Origin: Chrysomallon squamiferum
Lineage: Eukaryota > Mollusca > Gastropoda > Neomphalida > Peltospiridae
Length of the DNA stretch: 42,500 bases
Assembly (NCBI GenBank): GCA_012295275.1
Contig: CM022677.1
Location: forward strand, 18,123,440-18,165,939
Reading direction: 5' to 3'
The position numbers and the translations under genes are program-made. Of this stretch, positions 1-12,738 are shown one piece after another. How positions within the stretch are numbered: position 1 is the stretch's first letter; each line of letters begins with the position of its first letter. The notes under the pieces were generated by a model. That model was not told where the DNA came from, searched no databases, and saw only the letters and a list, made by a program, of their open reading frames with translations.

Positions 1-20
1 GGTTCGCTCAGTCGTGGCAT
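1..20 (-). pseudogene. Tc1-like transposase, first codons only (cut by window edge)
   Basis: The first 20 bases match the start of the transposase found at 12738 and 25001. Read on the minus strand they encode MPRLSEP, the amino terminus of the same Tc1-like protein. The rest lies to the left of the window. This places a third Tc1 copy at the left boundary of unit A, at the same relative position as the copies ending units A and B. Confidence 0.7.
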
Positions 21-465
21 TTGTTTGATGTTGGGTCAGAACAAAATTAACTAAAGAAGTATTCGAAAACCTTCAATTTTTATAATCCTCATATTCGAGT
101 TTCTTGTGCCGCACGTACACATGCACTGGTATCGTGATTTGCATGCGAGGATGTTTTGGCTGATAAACACGATCATAGCCTTTATTTTTGTGTTAACTGG
201 TTTTTGGCGACTGTAACAAAAGCTGTACGTTTAAATCACCAAATGTCATTATATTCAGTTTGTACATCGGTATGTGTCAGTTTACAATAGTTATCTAAGA
301 AATCAACCACTTAGCGTTTCTACCTGGGGAGAGTAAATATATATATATGTGGTATATTTTGTATTTAATTTCTTTTAATTATCATTTCTTTAATAAATTT
401 CTTTTACGTTATATGCATTGCAGAAAAGAACAACAACAAAAAACAAACGAAAAAACCAACAATAA

Positions 466-546
<81 letters not shown>

Positions 547-770
547 TGAATTGTGATTTGTATAATCAAAGACTATTTGATGTTTTATAAGTCGTTAAAT
601 ATAAAAGAAGATTTTCTGTTAACGTAGAACTGTGTAGGATCGAGTGAAGAAAGCGGATTTTTCAATTTTTCTATAAACATCTATAATAATACATTAAAAT
701 AAAAACGTATCAAGTTTTAACGTTTGAACACAGTTCCATCTTATATCATTATTACTACTACTACTACTGT

Positions 771-805
<35 letters not shown>

Positions 806-1005
806 TTAATATTATTATTAATATGATTTATCTATTTATTTCGTGATTTACTTATTTGTCTATGTATTTATTTACCTGCTTTTTTCCTTTGATTATCTAA
901 CTTTCGGTACATGCGTTTTGTATTTGATTTTACGTAATTTAAATTGACTTGATAAATAATTAACGGTGAAAGAATTTTTGCAACAAACTTTCTCTGAAAA
1001 CGACT

Positions 1006-1091
<86 letters not shown>

Positions 1092-1538
1092 GGAAGCACA
1101 GTAATTCCAAAACTCGTCTGCAAAGTTCAGAAGAAATCTGTCGTTAGATAGTAACGATCATTTAGCATCGTAATGTGTTAATTTCGTATTGATATTCTCG
1201 GTTCATTTTATCTCGCCTCGTGTTAACAATAATAGTAGTAATACAAATTATAAAATTATACAATTCAAAAACACGAGCAGTCTTTTTAATAAAATTCATT
1301 AATTGAAGAAACGAAATAATGATCACAACAAATTAAAATATTACCAACTCACGAAAAAGCTTTTAAACTTGATGAAGTAAAACGTCACATTTAACAGTCA
1401 ACAGAATTTTCATTAGATAAGAAATTTTTTTCAACTGGCTGTAAGGAAGGATTAATCAGAATTACGCAGAGAATTAAACTTTTTTTTTTTCTTTTCTAAA
1501 ATTAAAATTTTAATCATCGCCTAATGCATTTAATACAG
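21..1538. other. Unit A upstream flank, simple repeats, no gene seen
   Basis: Noncoding sequence between the Tc1 element and the copy 1 promoter, homologous to 12739-14153 and 25002-26464. It contains (AG)n at 473-545, (ACT)n at about 752-805 and (TG)n at 1011-1090. Unique sequence between these tracts is well conserved between units, and an inverted version lies upstream of the minus-strand genes (for example around 10500-11300). The transposon's right arm probably extends into the first few hundred bases, but no terminal repeat matching the left end was found. Open frames here are read through the microsatellites and are not genes. Confidence 0.7.
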
Positions 1539-1693
1539 TGACGTAATTTGATTGACAGCTCAGTTTGGTGAAGAAATCTTTATTAAAGAAGGCAGAAAAA
1601 TGATCGACATTGGAGAAGAAATCTTTATTAAAGAAGGTAGAAAAATGATCGACATTTGAGAAGAAATTTCTGGAAGAATTTCGCAACAAACTG
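1539..1693 (+). promoter_or_regulatory. Copy 1 promoter and 5' noncoding exon with duplicated TATA region
   Basis: This is the promoter module shared by seven loci. A CRE-like TGACGTAA is at 1539-1546 and TGATTGACAG, a PBX/MEIS-PREP composite decamer, is at 1549-1558. Here the TATA-like element is TATTAAAG rather than TATAAAAG. It occurs twice (1581-1588 and 1626-1633) because a 45-bp segment is tandemly duplicated. The first exon ends at 1693, followed by the donor GTAAGT at 1694. The transcription start is inferred, not seen. The intron runs to the acceptor AG at 2837-2838. Confidence 0.65.
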
Positions 1694-2838
<1,145 letters not shown>

Positions 2839-2855
2839 ACATCATTTTGAAGAAT

Positions 2856-3984
2856 ATGAATACGACCTCAGTCATGACGGAGTCAACGTCAGCGTACATC
2901 GGCAGTACAGACGGACTCAAATTCATTAACCAGTCAATCGAAAACATCGTCCCACCTTCGACAAATTTAGTGTATTTTAATTTACGTGGAATTGGCTATT
3001 TTAGTCTCGTAGTAATTGTAGATATACTGGGAGCCATCGGAAACGCACTGCAGTTTATTCTGATGAACGATTCAAAGTTGTCTCCCTTCTCATACTCAGT
3101 CTACATGAAATTTCTGAGTTTCTCTGACACCTTGTTGCTAGGCACCGAACTGTTCCGAGAGTCGGAGTTCCAGTTTCATATTGCAAGGACTGTTGACGTC
3201 AGCAATTTCTGGTGCAAAACACTAAATGTTTTGCGACTATTTCCCATGTTCCTCTCGCCTTGGCTGATCGTAGGACTGACGCTAGACAGATACATCTGTG
3301 TCAGTTCTCCACTGTCACGTGATCGATTTTGCACGAGAAGGAAAGCTTTCGTCGTCTGCTGGTCTATGGTTCTCGTTGTTTTCGTTCTGCACATCCCTGT
3401 TCTTGTCATGGTTGAAATAAACGACGGTGTATGCTATCCAGGAAAGGAAATCGGTTTTGTTTTGATTGCCTATCGAGTAGTTCTCTCGTCCACACTTCCG
3501 TGTGTCTGTATCTTCGTACTCAACGTCATGATTCGTCGCGCACGTGCAACGGAGCAACGAATTCAGGAAAACCTTCATGAAATCTGGCAAAGAATCTACC
3601 AACCTGAAACAAGATAAGGCAACGCGCCCTCTCGTATTCGTTTCCGTTCTTGCTCTGCTAACTATTCTACCCGCCGCGGTATCAGATTGTGTTTACGTAG
3701 GACTCAAACTTAGCAAATCCGATATGTTCGCTTTTACCTTATCTGGCAGTCTTTGGCCGCTCTTCAATTTGATCTATTTGTTAAACTTTGCTCAGAATTT
3801 TTACATTCTGATGGGAAGTGCCAGGAACTACAGAGAAATCATGTTTAAGAAATTTAGATGTTTGAAGACGCCAGTGGATAGAAGGAAACATAGAAATAAA
3901 ATGTCGACTGAAAATTCAAATTTTGCCAGTTGCCATCTGCCGTCTATTTCTGATGTCGTTGCCATGACTGACGTTGGAACATAA
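2856..3984 (+). pseudogene. GPCR copy 1 (class A, P-type), single frameshift
   Basis: Single-exon seven-transmembrane receptor. The start ATG at 2856 is the first in the exon, 17 nt after the splice acceptor; the longer upstream frame is translated microsatellite. Visible hallmarks are a sequon-rich N terminus (MNTTS, NQS), the TM1 GN pair, FSDTLLL in TM2, a Cys before TM3, the DRY box (LDRYIC), the TM4 Trp, the GVCYP loop Cys, the TM5 Pro, and the TM7 end NFYIL where most class A receptors have NPxxY. Compared with the intact copy at 27706, the end of TM5 near 3530-3535 has one extra base. The frame therefore stops at 3617, while TM6-TM7 and the tail are preserved one frame over (to 3984). 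No other break was seen, so the copy is either recently inactivated or carries a sequence error. Confidence 0.85.
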
Positions 3985-4725
3985 ACATAAATAAATATCT
4001 GTGTGGATAGTCATACTGATTTTGATTCATTGTTTTCGATATGGATTCGTTTTCGCCTGTTTACTGCACTGCACAGTGCATATAGAGAAATGTATTTATT
4101 TATTTATTTATTTATTTATTAATGGTTTTCTTTATACTTTACACTTGTCATATTAAATGATGCACAAAATACACGAAAATATATCTATCTGTCTATATCC
4201 TTTCCAAAAAGTCTTTGCAACCTTTTGAACAAGATCGTTTATTATTTTTTATTTTTCTTAAATTTTTTTAAATTTTTTTCTTTTAATTTAATTCAGTTTG
4301 CTTTGACATTTTAAACGGTAATGAGAAAATATAAATATGCAGAAATTATGCTGAAAACCATAGAGATGGACTCGAGCAGAACAAATATTTTCTTCAATAA
4401 TTTGTTGTACTATAATCTGTTGACACACAGATAGATGGAGAGCTGGAATTACAGATCATAGATGAAGATTATAGATTGTGGGGGGAGGTTTGTTGTTGTT
4501 TTTTTTATTATTATTTTTTGTTCACATCTTTAATTATTACTAATAATTTGATACGCTGATATTTAGAGCAATGATTTTCACCGTCTTCTCAATAACAATA
4601 TAAACGTCGACATTTCTTACATTGATCGAACCATCTTCAAAAGTTTGTATTTCTTTAGGAAAAAAGATACCGTAATTATATCTCTTCAATGATAGAATAA
4701 AAGGAGAGATATTATGCATTGTTTT

Positions 4726-4795
<70 letters not shown>

Positions 4796-5209
4796 GTTAT
4801 TACTGCCATTGTTGTTGCTATTGTTATTATTATTATTATTATTATTGTTATTACTGCCATTGTTGCTATTGTTATTATTATTAGTATTATTATTTATTTG
4901 TTATCTTTTATAATCATTAAAAAAGTTCTGATTTGTTTGTTTGTTTCTTTGTTTGTTTGTTTCTGATATTATGTTTTATTTATTTTACCAATATTCCGCA
5001 TTCTTTTAATAATATTTCTTTCTTTCAGTATTTTAAAATGTATGTTAATGTGAGAAATCCATTTATAAAATATCATTTAGTACCGATCCTTCATAATAAA
5101 GGGAGACAATTGATGTTTCTTTCCTCTTGAACTGAGAAATACGAAGTCAGTTCTATACGAATCCAATTTTTCTTGTAAGGTTTTATTGCATTCGTTTTTT
5201 TTTGTTTGT
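3985..5209. other. Tail-to-tail spacer of unit A, first part
   Basis: Noncoding sequence downstream of copy 1. It holds ATTT runs (4085-4120), a T-rich segment (4230-4290) and a large ATTT/ATT block (about 4725-4890). The intervening unique sequence is conserved in units B (16690-17800) and C (29020-30100). An AATAAA at 3990-3995 is six bases past the stop, too close to be a confident poly(A) signal. The short open frame at 4933-5130 is AT-rich and is not preserved as protein in units B and C. Confidence 0.6.
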
Positions 5210-5560
5210 TATTTTTCAGTTTTAGTATGCTCTTATTTTGAAACTGTTATATTGTTATTTTGAACGTTTTATATTGTCATTTAAACCAGTTATTACGTTT
5301 TTATTTCAATGATTTGTTACGTTATAATTGAAGTGTTTTATTTCACCATCCTATTCCTTAATGCTATTTTAAGTTATTTCAATGTTTTACTGAGATCTCA
5401 TTTCAACTTTTGATTACGTCATTAATTTAACGTATTATTGTGACGTTATTTCAGAATTCTATCACGTCATTATTTCAAAGACTATTGACTTAGTTATTTC
5501 AACAAACTGTAACTGTATGTTTTGACATCTGTTTTAGTGAAATGTATATTACGTTTTTTC
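5210..5560. repeat. Degenerate TTA-ACGTCA-rich repeat block, unit A
   Basis: About 350 bp of imperfect repeats built on the theme GTTATTTTGAA / ATTACGTCATT / TGACGTTATTTCA. The block contains several CRE half or full sites (TGACG, ACGTCA). The same block occurs in unit B (about 17800-18110) and unit C (about 30110-30500), always in the spacer between the convergent genes. It may be only an old satellite, or a cluster of bZIP sites. Confidence 0.55.
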
Positions 5561-5619
5561 TGTAGTATTGCAGTTCAAACGTTAGATTATTATTGACGTT
5601 ATTATTATTATTATTATTA

Positions 5620-5659
<40 letters not shown>

Positions 5660-6012
5660 TGTTGTTGTTGTAGTTATTACTGTTGTTCTTATTTTTATGA
5701 ATATCATTATTAATATTATTATTTTCTTTATTAATATAGTTTATAGTACGATTAAAAAAATCTGTGTTATTATTTTGTTATAATCAATATTTTGAGAAAT
5801 CGGTAAATGTTGTATTACTTGAAACAATAAGACGAAACCAATGATGTAATTTTGCTTTCTATATAAATAAAGAATTGAATTACTAATCCCGTTTATTTAT
5901 CAATTCACACATCCATACGTCCCTCTATATTTCTGTCATATGTGTGTATGTATGTAAGTATGTAACTATGTATGTGTGCATGTATCTAGGTATGCATGTA
6001 TGTGTATATGTA
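5561..6012. other. Spacer with (ATT)n and (ATGT)n
   Basis: Contains an (ATT)n/(GTT)n tract at about 5590-5680 and GTAT-type repeats at about 5940-6010. The stretch around 5820-5890 is conserved in all three units. No gene seen. Confidence 0.6.
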
Positions 6013-6200
6013 GTTTAGAATTTTGAATATTCTCTGTGTTGTGCACGTCTGAATAGACTCTGCACAAAGACAATATTCAGGACCGCACTGGCGCAGGAGG
6101 ACAAAGTCCAATCACGACCTCACAAACCTCATCAGATGCCGATGACGAGATTCGAACGTGTGACACCCATTTGCGCGCACTCCACCACCGAGACAACCTT
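6013..6200 (-). mobile_element. tRNA-derived SINE, unit A (A-box region deleted)
   Basis: On the minus strand there is a Pol III B-box-like GTTCGAATCTC (about 6145-6155), followed by a non-tRNA body ending in an AT-rich tail next to GTAT repeats. The unit C copy at 31001-31214 is fuller and includes a tRNA-like 5' region. Relative to it, this copy lacks about 24 nt of the tRNA-like head, so internal promoter function is probably lost. Unit B lacks the element at the equivalent site. Confidence 0.6.
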
Positions 6201-7979
<1,779 letters not shown>

Positions 7980-8117
7980 ATCGGTGTGATTGTCCGCTTT
8001 ACCAGTAGAGTAGTAATCAGGTGTCCGCTGATCTAAGGAAGAAATCTGCTGAGAAACACTAGGGGCTCGGTAAAGTGTCCGTATATCGTACGTGGCCGCT
8101 AAAGACAGGTTCCACTG
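7980..8117 (-). mobile_element. Pogo/Tigger-like transposon terminus, unit A
   Basis: Read on the minus strand from 8117, the sequence begins CAGTGGAACCTG and continues with repeated TTTAGCGG and CGGACAC blocks. This is the style of terminal repeats of pogo/Tigger-family DNA transposons. The matching far end was not found, so this is one terminus or a relic. It lies just downstream of the stop of copy 2. Homologous termini follow copy 5 (28875) and copy 6 (33505). Confidence 0.45.
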
Positions 8118-8191
8118 TGTGTGTGTGTGTGTGTCTGTCTGTGTGTGAGCTTATGTATGTAGGTTTTTTGTTTTTATGAATATACATATAT

Positions 8192-8245
<54 letters not shown>

Positions 8246-8247
8246 GT
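8118..8247. repeat. (TG)n and (CA)n microsatellites
   Basis: (TG)n at 8117-8150 and (CA)n at about 8192-8237 separate the pogo-like end from the copy 2 stop region. A similar arrangement precedes copy 6 (33506-33612). Confidence 0.75.
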
Positions 8248-8666
8248 TTACGTTCCAGAATCAGACGGGAAATGGCAACTGGCAAGACTTGAGTTTTCAG
8301 ACGACATTTTCTATGTATGTGTCCTTCTATCCACTGGCGTCTTCAAACATCTAAATTTCTTTAACATGATTTCTCTGTAGTTCCTGGCACTTCCCATCAG
8401 AAACTGAGAAATTTCATGTAGACTGAGTAGGAGAAGGAAGATAACTTTGAGTCGTTCATCAGAATAAACTGCAGTGCGTTTCCGATATATCCCAGTATAT
8501 CTACAATTACTACGAGACTAAAATAGCCAATTCCACGTAAATCAAAATACAGTAAATTTGTCAGAGGTGACACGGTGCTCGCGTTTGATTGGTTAATGAG
8601 CTCGAACCCGTCTGTACTACCGCTGTACGTTGATGTTGACTCCGTCATTGCCGATGTCGTGTTCAT
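8248..8666 (-). pseudogene. GPCR copy 2 (M-type locus), internal deletion
   Basis: The start at 8666 and the first 89 codons match the intact minus-strand copy at 21398 through the beginning of TM2. The sequence then jumps directly to the end of TM7 and helix 8, so roughly 690 bp covering most of TM2 to TM7 is missing. The join near 8405 shows a 4-base overlap (TTCT) common to both flanks, as in microhomology-mediated repair, and creates an immediate TGA. The tail has further defects, including a stop after RRTHT that copy 6 shares. It still has its promoter, first exon and splice acceptor (AG at 8685-8684), so a spliced noncoding or truncated transcript is possible. Confidence 0.85.
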
Positions 8667-8683
8667 ATTCGTCCAAGTAGCTT

Positions 8684-8687
8684 CTGA

Positions 8688-8720
<33 letters not shown>

Positions 8721-8744
8721 TATTATTATAATAATAATAATACA

Positions 8745-8828
<84 letters not shown>

Positions 8829-8958
8829 TAATAATAATAATAATCATAATCATAATCATTATCATCATCATCATCATCATCGTGGAATTGTCTTGATTAA
8901 CATAGAAATATAGAAACAAATATTTGGAGACGAACGAAATGTGATTAGAACGAATGGG

Positions 8959-9055
<97 letters not shown>

Positions 9056-10010
9056 TAAATAAAGAGAAAGAAAGGTAGACACATATATATATGTATGCAT
9101 ATAGATAGGTATATATTATCTAGATAGATAGAAAGACATATACATAGATGGAAAAGTAGTAATATAGATAAACTGATAGATAGATAGATCTGTCTACGTT
9201 AACACTGTGTACGTCAACGCTATCCCAGTCAAAACTGTCCGCCTCAACACTTGTCCACGTCAACACTTGTCCACGTCAACACTGTCCGCGTCAACATTCT
9301 CCGCGTCAACACTTGTCCATGCCAACACTGTCCCAGTCAACACTGTCCGCTTCAACACTTGTCCGTGTCAACACAGTCCGCGTCAACACTCTGCGTTGAT
9401 GTAAAGTTTGTCAGTTCTGCTTTTAGTTACGCACCTCACTCGCACAGTAGAATTTCAGTCTCTGTTCTTTCCGTTTATTGATCATCAAACCATTCTCCGC
9501 CAAGAAACAATTTGTAGTGCTTTAGTCTGTGCAAACGTGCGTTTCCGCTGGGTTTTCTGGAGATAGTTATAAATGAAAGTTTTAATAAATTCAAAGAAAT
9601 AAGCAACTAACTGTGAAAAGATCAGCTACACACAACATCAACAGTCGACATGGAAACCGAAACAAAGCAGTGAGAGATTCAAAACTAGCCACTTTAAAAA
9701 CAGCCTGTTTTCTAGCATTTACAGATCTAATATTTATTAAATCGTAAATGTTGACGTTTTGATATTGTTATCTGTTTCTATATATCTGTATCTATATCTA
9801 TCTCTCTCTACATGTGTGTCTGTGTGTTTGTGTGTGTGTGAGTGTGTATACTGAGAGAGCGAGCGAGAGAGAAAACGACAATATTATCAGTACAGTTATT
9901 ATCAGTATTATTACTTTTCTTCTATTATTATTATTATTATTATTATTGTTATTATTGCCACTATTATCACTAATTTTCTACTCTTACTATTATCATTATT
10001 ATTGTTGTTG

Positions 10011-10050
<40 letters not shown>

Positions 10051-10162
10051 TATTACTTGTAGTAGTAGCAGTAGTAGTAGTAGTAGTAGTAGTTGTAGTA
10101 GTACTAGTAGTAGTGGTAATAGTAGTAGTAATAGCAATAACGTTATTCTAGTATACACTTAC
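8684..10162 (-). other. Copy 2 5'-UTR intron (M-type)
   Basis: Donor at 10162, acceptor at 8685-8684. It contains (AAT)n at about 8689-8850 abutting the acceptor, (AG)n at 8961-9050, the GTCAACAC minisatellite at about 9196-9400, a unique conserved block at about 9540-9770, a GAGAGAGCGAGC element near 9855, and ATT/AGT tracts at about 9920-10110. The long repetitive open frames on both strands are microsatellite artefacts. Confidence 0.65.
9196..9400. repeat. Intronic 15-17 bp minisatellite, unit A
   Basis: Roughly a dozen imperfect copies of a unit like GTCAACACTTGTCCAC / GTCAACACTGTCCGC. Related arrays occur in the M-type introns of copy 4 (about 21955-22065) and copy 8 (about 41335-41420). 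In each case they keep the same orientation relative to the gene. Confidence 0.75.
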
Positions 10163-10272
10163 CAATGTGTTGCGAAATTCTTCCACAAATTTCTTCTCAA
10201 ATGTCGATCATTTCTCTACCTTCTTTTATAAAGATTTCTTCACCAAACTCAGCTGTCAATCAAATTACGTCA
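10163..10272 (-). promoter_or_regulatory. Copy 2 promoter and 5' noncoding exon
   Basis: Minus-strand module with TGACGTAA (10272-10265), TGATTGACAG (10262-10253), TATAAAAG (10230-10223), and an exon ending at 10163 before the donor GTAAGT. All core elements are intact although the coding region downstream is deleted. Confidence 0.65.
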
Positions 10273-10768
10273 CTGTATTAAATGTGCCTAGCGATGATTA
10301 AAATTTTAATTAAAAAGTTTAATTCTCTACGTAATTCTGATTAATCCTTGCATACAGACAGTTGAAAAGAATTACTTATCTAATGAAAATTCTGTTGACT
10401 TTTAAATGTGACGTTTTTCTTCATCAAGTTTAACAGCTGTTTCGTGAGTTGGTAATATATTAATATGTTGCGGTAATTATTTCGTTTCTTGAATCAACGA
10501 CTATTTTTTTTTAATTATTAAACAGACAGCTGGTATGTTTGAATTATTATTTTATTTTCGATTTTTTTTTTTTATTATTATTTTTTTTTTTATTATCTTT
10601 GTATTTCAGTCTGTGTGTTAATGCGAGGTGAGATAAAATGAATCGTGAATATCCACACGAAACTAAGACATTACGAGACTAAATGAAAATTATTTACTAA
10701 TGACAAATTTGTTCTGGCGTTTGCAGACTGGTTTTCCAATTAATGTGCTTCCAATGTATATATATATA

Positions 10769-10862
<94 letters not shown>

Positions 10863-10902
10863 TATATATATATATATACACACACATACATACATACATG
10901 CA

Positions 10903-10936
<34 letters not shown>

Positions 10937-11423
10937 CAGGGGGTTATCAGAGAAAGGTTGTGAAAACTTTCTTTCACAGCAAATTATTCATCAGTCGATT
11001 TAAATTACGCAAAACCCAACATAGTTAAATGAAAATAGTAAGAGTATAAATAGACAAATAAATAAATAAATACAATAAACAAAAAAAAATAAATAAAAAA
11101 AATACATAAATAAATAAATAAATAAATGACGTTAATAATATTAATAACATAAGATACACTTGATACGTTTTTATTATTGTACAGTATTATGCATCGATTC
11201 TACACAGTTCTCTGTTAACAGAAAGTCATCTGTTTTGTATGTACGGTCTTGTAGATAATAAATTAATTGTATTTGATTATACAGGTCATGATTGATAGCC
11301 TTTCTGTTTTTTTCTCTCTCTGTCTCTTGTCTTTCCTTCTGTGTCTTTCTCTTTTCATTCATCCATCTATCCACCTGTCTGTATATCTGTTTTAATCATG
11401 ACTGTTATTAAGATAAGTATTAG

Positions 11424-11456
<33 letters not shown>

Positions 11457-11558
11457 CATTACATCTATTATTATTATTATCTTTGTATATTAGTTTGTTT
11501 ATCAGATTGAATGAACGTACGATATATATGTGTATATATATATATATTCCTAAATATA
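10273..11558. other. Head-to-head spacer, unit A side
   Basis: Largely an inverted counterpart of the upstream flank of the plus-strand genes. It contains T-rich runs (10560-10600), (TA)n with (TACA)n at about 10756-10930, AAAT runs at about 11050-11130 and (ATT)n at about 11430-11480. The overlapping tyrosine-isoleucine and cysteine-methionine open frames are translations of these repeats. No gene seen. Confidence 0.65.
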
Positions 11559-12738
11559 CTCTAACAAAAAAGAAACGCAAAAGTAGATTTTATTGACATT
11601 GGGAATATCTATCTAATGGATCAACAGAAAGCAGCAGAATGTTCACATTTTACACACACTTTCGCAATTCATTAAAATTGATGAAATTACATTGAAAGAG
11701 TTAAAGTTCAAGATTATAACAGTATAATATCAATACCTTGTGTGCCCACCATTGGAGTCCAGAAATGCCTGACATCTCCTTCCCATGGCAATAATGATAT
11801 TACGAATTACACCTTGTGGAATGGTGGCCCACTCTGTCTGTAGTAATAATGCCAACTGAGCACGATTCTGTGGCTGTGGTTGATGCTGCCTCAGTCGTCT
11901 ATCCAACTCATTCTATAAATGATCTACACAGGGTTCAAATCCGGAGATTTAGAGGGCCAGGGCAGGACCTGAATGTTATTGTTGTGTAGGTACGCTGTTG
12001 TGAGTCTGGCTGTATGTGGTATCGCATTCTCGTACTGGAATACAGCGTTGCCATTATTCATAATTAGAGCGACATGTGGCTGCAAAATTTCATCTCAGTA
12101 TCTCTGTGCTGTTAAGTTGCCTTGGATATGAACCAGGTTGGTCCTGTCAGTGTATGAGATTGCTACCCACACCATCACACTACCTCCGCAAATTCTGTCC
12201 GCTTCCTGTATACAGTTTGCAGCAAAACGTTCACCACGACGTCTGTAAACTCGACATCTTCCTTCAGCTCGACGAAGCAGAAATCGAGCCTCGTCACTAA
12301 ACCAGACAGTTCTCCATCGTAACTGAGGCCAGACTCTGTGCATTTGACACCAGTGACGCCGTAGTCGGCGATGTTGTTGACTTAAAACCACTCTTCTTAC
12401 AGGCCGTCTGGCTCAAATACCTACCTCGCTTAAACGATTGCGCACTGTCTGAGCCGATATTCTACGCAGACCTGGTATTGCTGAAGCAGTAGAGTTTGTC
12501 GTGGTGGTTCTTTCCCGTAGATGAAGTACCCGTATGTAGCGGTCCTGGGCCCTGGTGGTTACAAGTGGTCTACCTGATCTGGGACGGTCACGTGTTGTTT
12601 GGTGTTCCTGGAACGGATACCACAATCTGAAGATGGTGCTTGTGGATACATGAAACACCCATCTACGGCTGAGAAGGATTCGCCAGCTTGTAAACGGCCG
12701 ATGGTGTTGTTTCGTTGCGGTTCACTCAGTCGTGGCAT
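11559..12738 (-). mobile_element. Tc1-like DNA transposon, unit A copy
   Basis: The left end begins CTCTAACAAAAAAGAAACGC next to TA, as expected for a Tc1/mariner terminal repeat. The same end starts the unit B element at 23854. The body encodes a minus-strand Tc1 transposase. I did not find the matching inverted terminal repeat to the right of the transposase start, so the right boundary is unknown and lies beyond 12738. It sits exactly between two duplicated GPCR units. Confidence 0.75.
11730..12738 (-). pseudogene. Tc1-like transposase, decayed
   Basis: Starts MPRLSEPQ at 12738 and ends GGHTRY at 11730, about 330 codons, a normal Tc1 length. It shows the GRPR-like RPRSGRP linker after the helix-turn-helix region, FSDEARF with the first catalytic Asp, and GGGSVMVW-type sequence (here GGSVMVW). 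A one-base loss near 12660 shifts the frame and there are more breaks around 12090-12410. The second catalytic motif is QYENAIPH instead of QHDNARPH, and a stop replaces the third catalytic residue (PV-stop instead of PIENLW). It cannot be active. Confidence 0.85.

Noticed and set aside
3176-3602. Minus-strand open frames inside GPCR coding regions (also near 15849, 20845, 27957)
   Set aside because: Antisense shadows of the receptor exon; they recur only because the sense sequence is conserved.
4933-5130. 65-codon hydrophobic plus-strand frame
   Set aside because: AT-rich spacer sequence; the homologous regions in units B and C do not keep the frame.
6130-6200. Possible tRNA gene
   Set aside because: Only B-box-like and weak tRNA-like sequence is present, attached to a SINE body, with no full cloverleaf.
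8575-9084. Long open frames rich in Ile/Asn/Tyr and Ser/Leu on both strands
   Set aside because: They are translations of (AAT)n and (AG)n microsatellites, with no domain, and change frame between units.
9196-9400. Possible CRISPR-like array
   Set aside because: Units are 15-17 bp head to tail without spacers, in a eukaryotic intron; it is a minisatellite.
12076-12300. Plus-strand open frame, with a counterpart at 24369-24695
   Set aside because: Antisense shadow of the Tc1 transposase.
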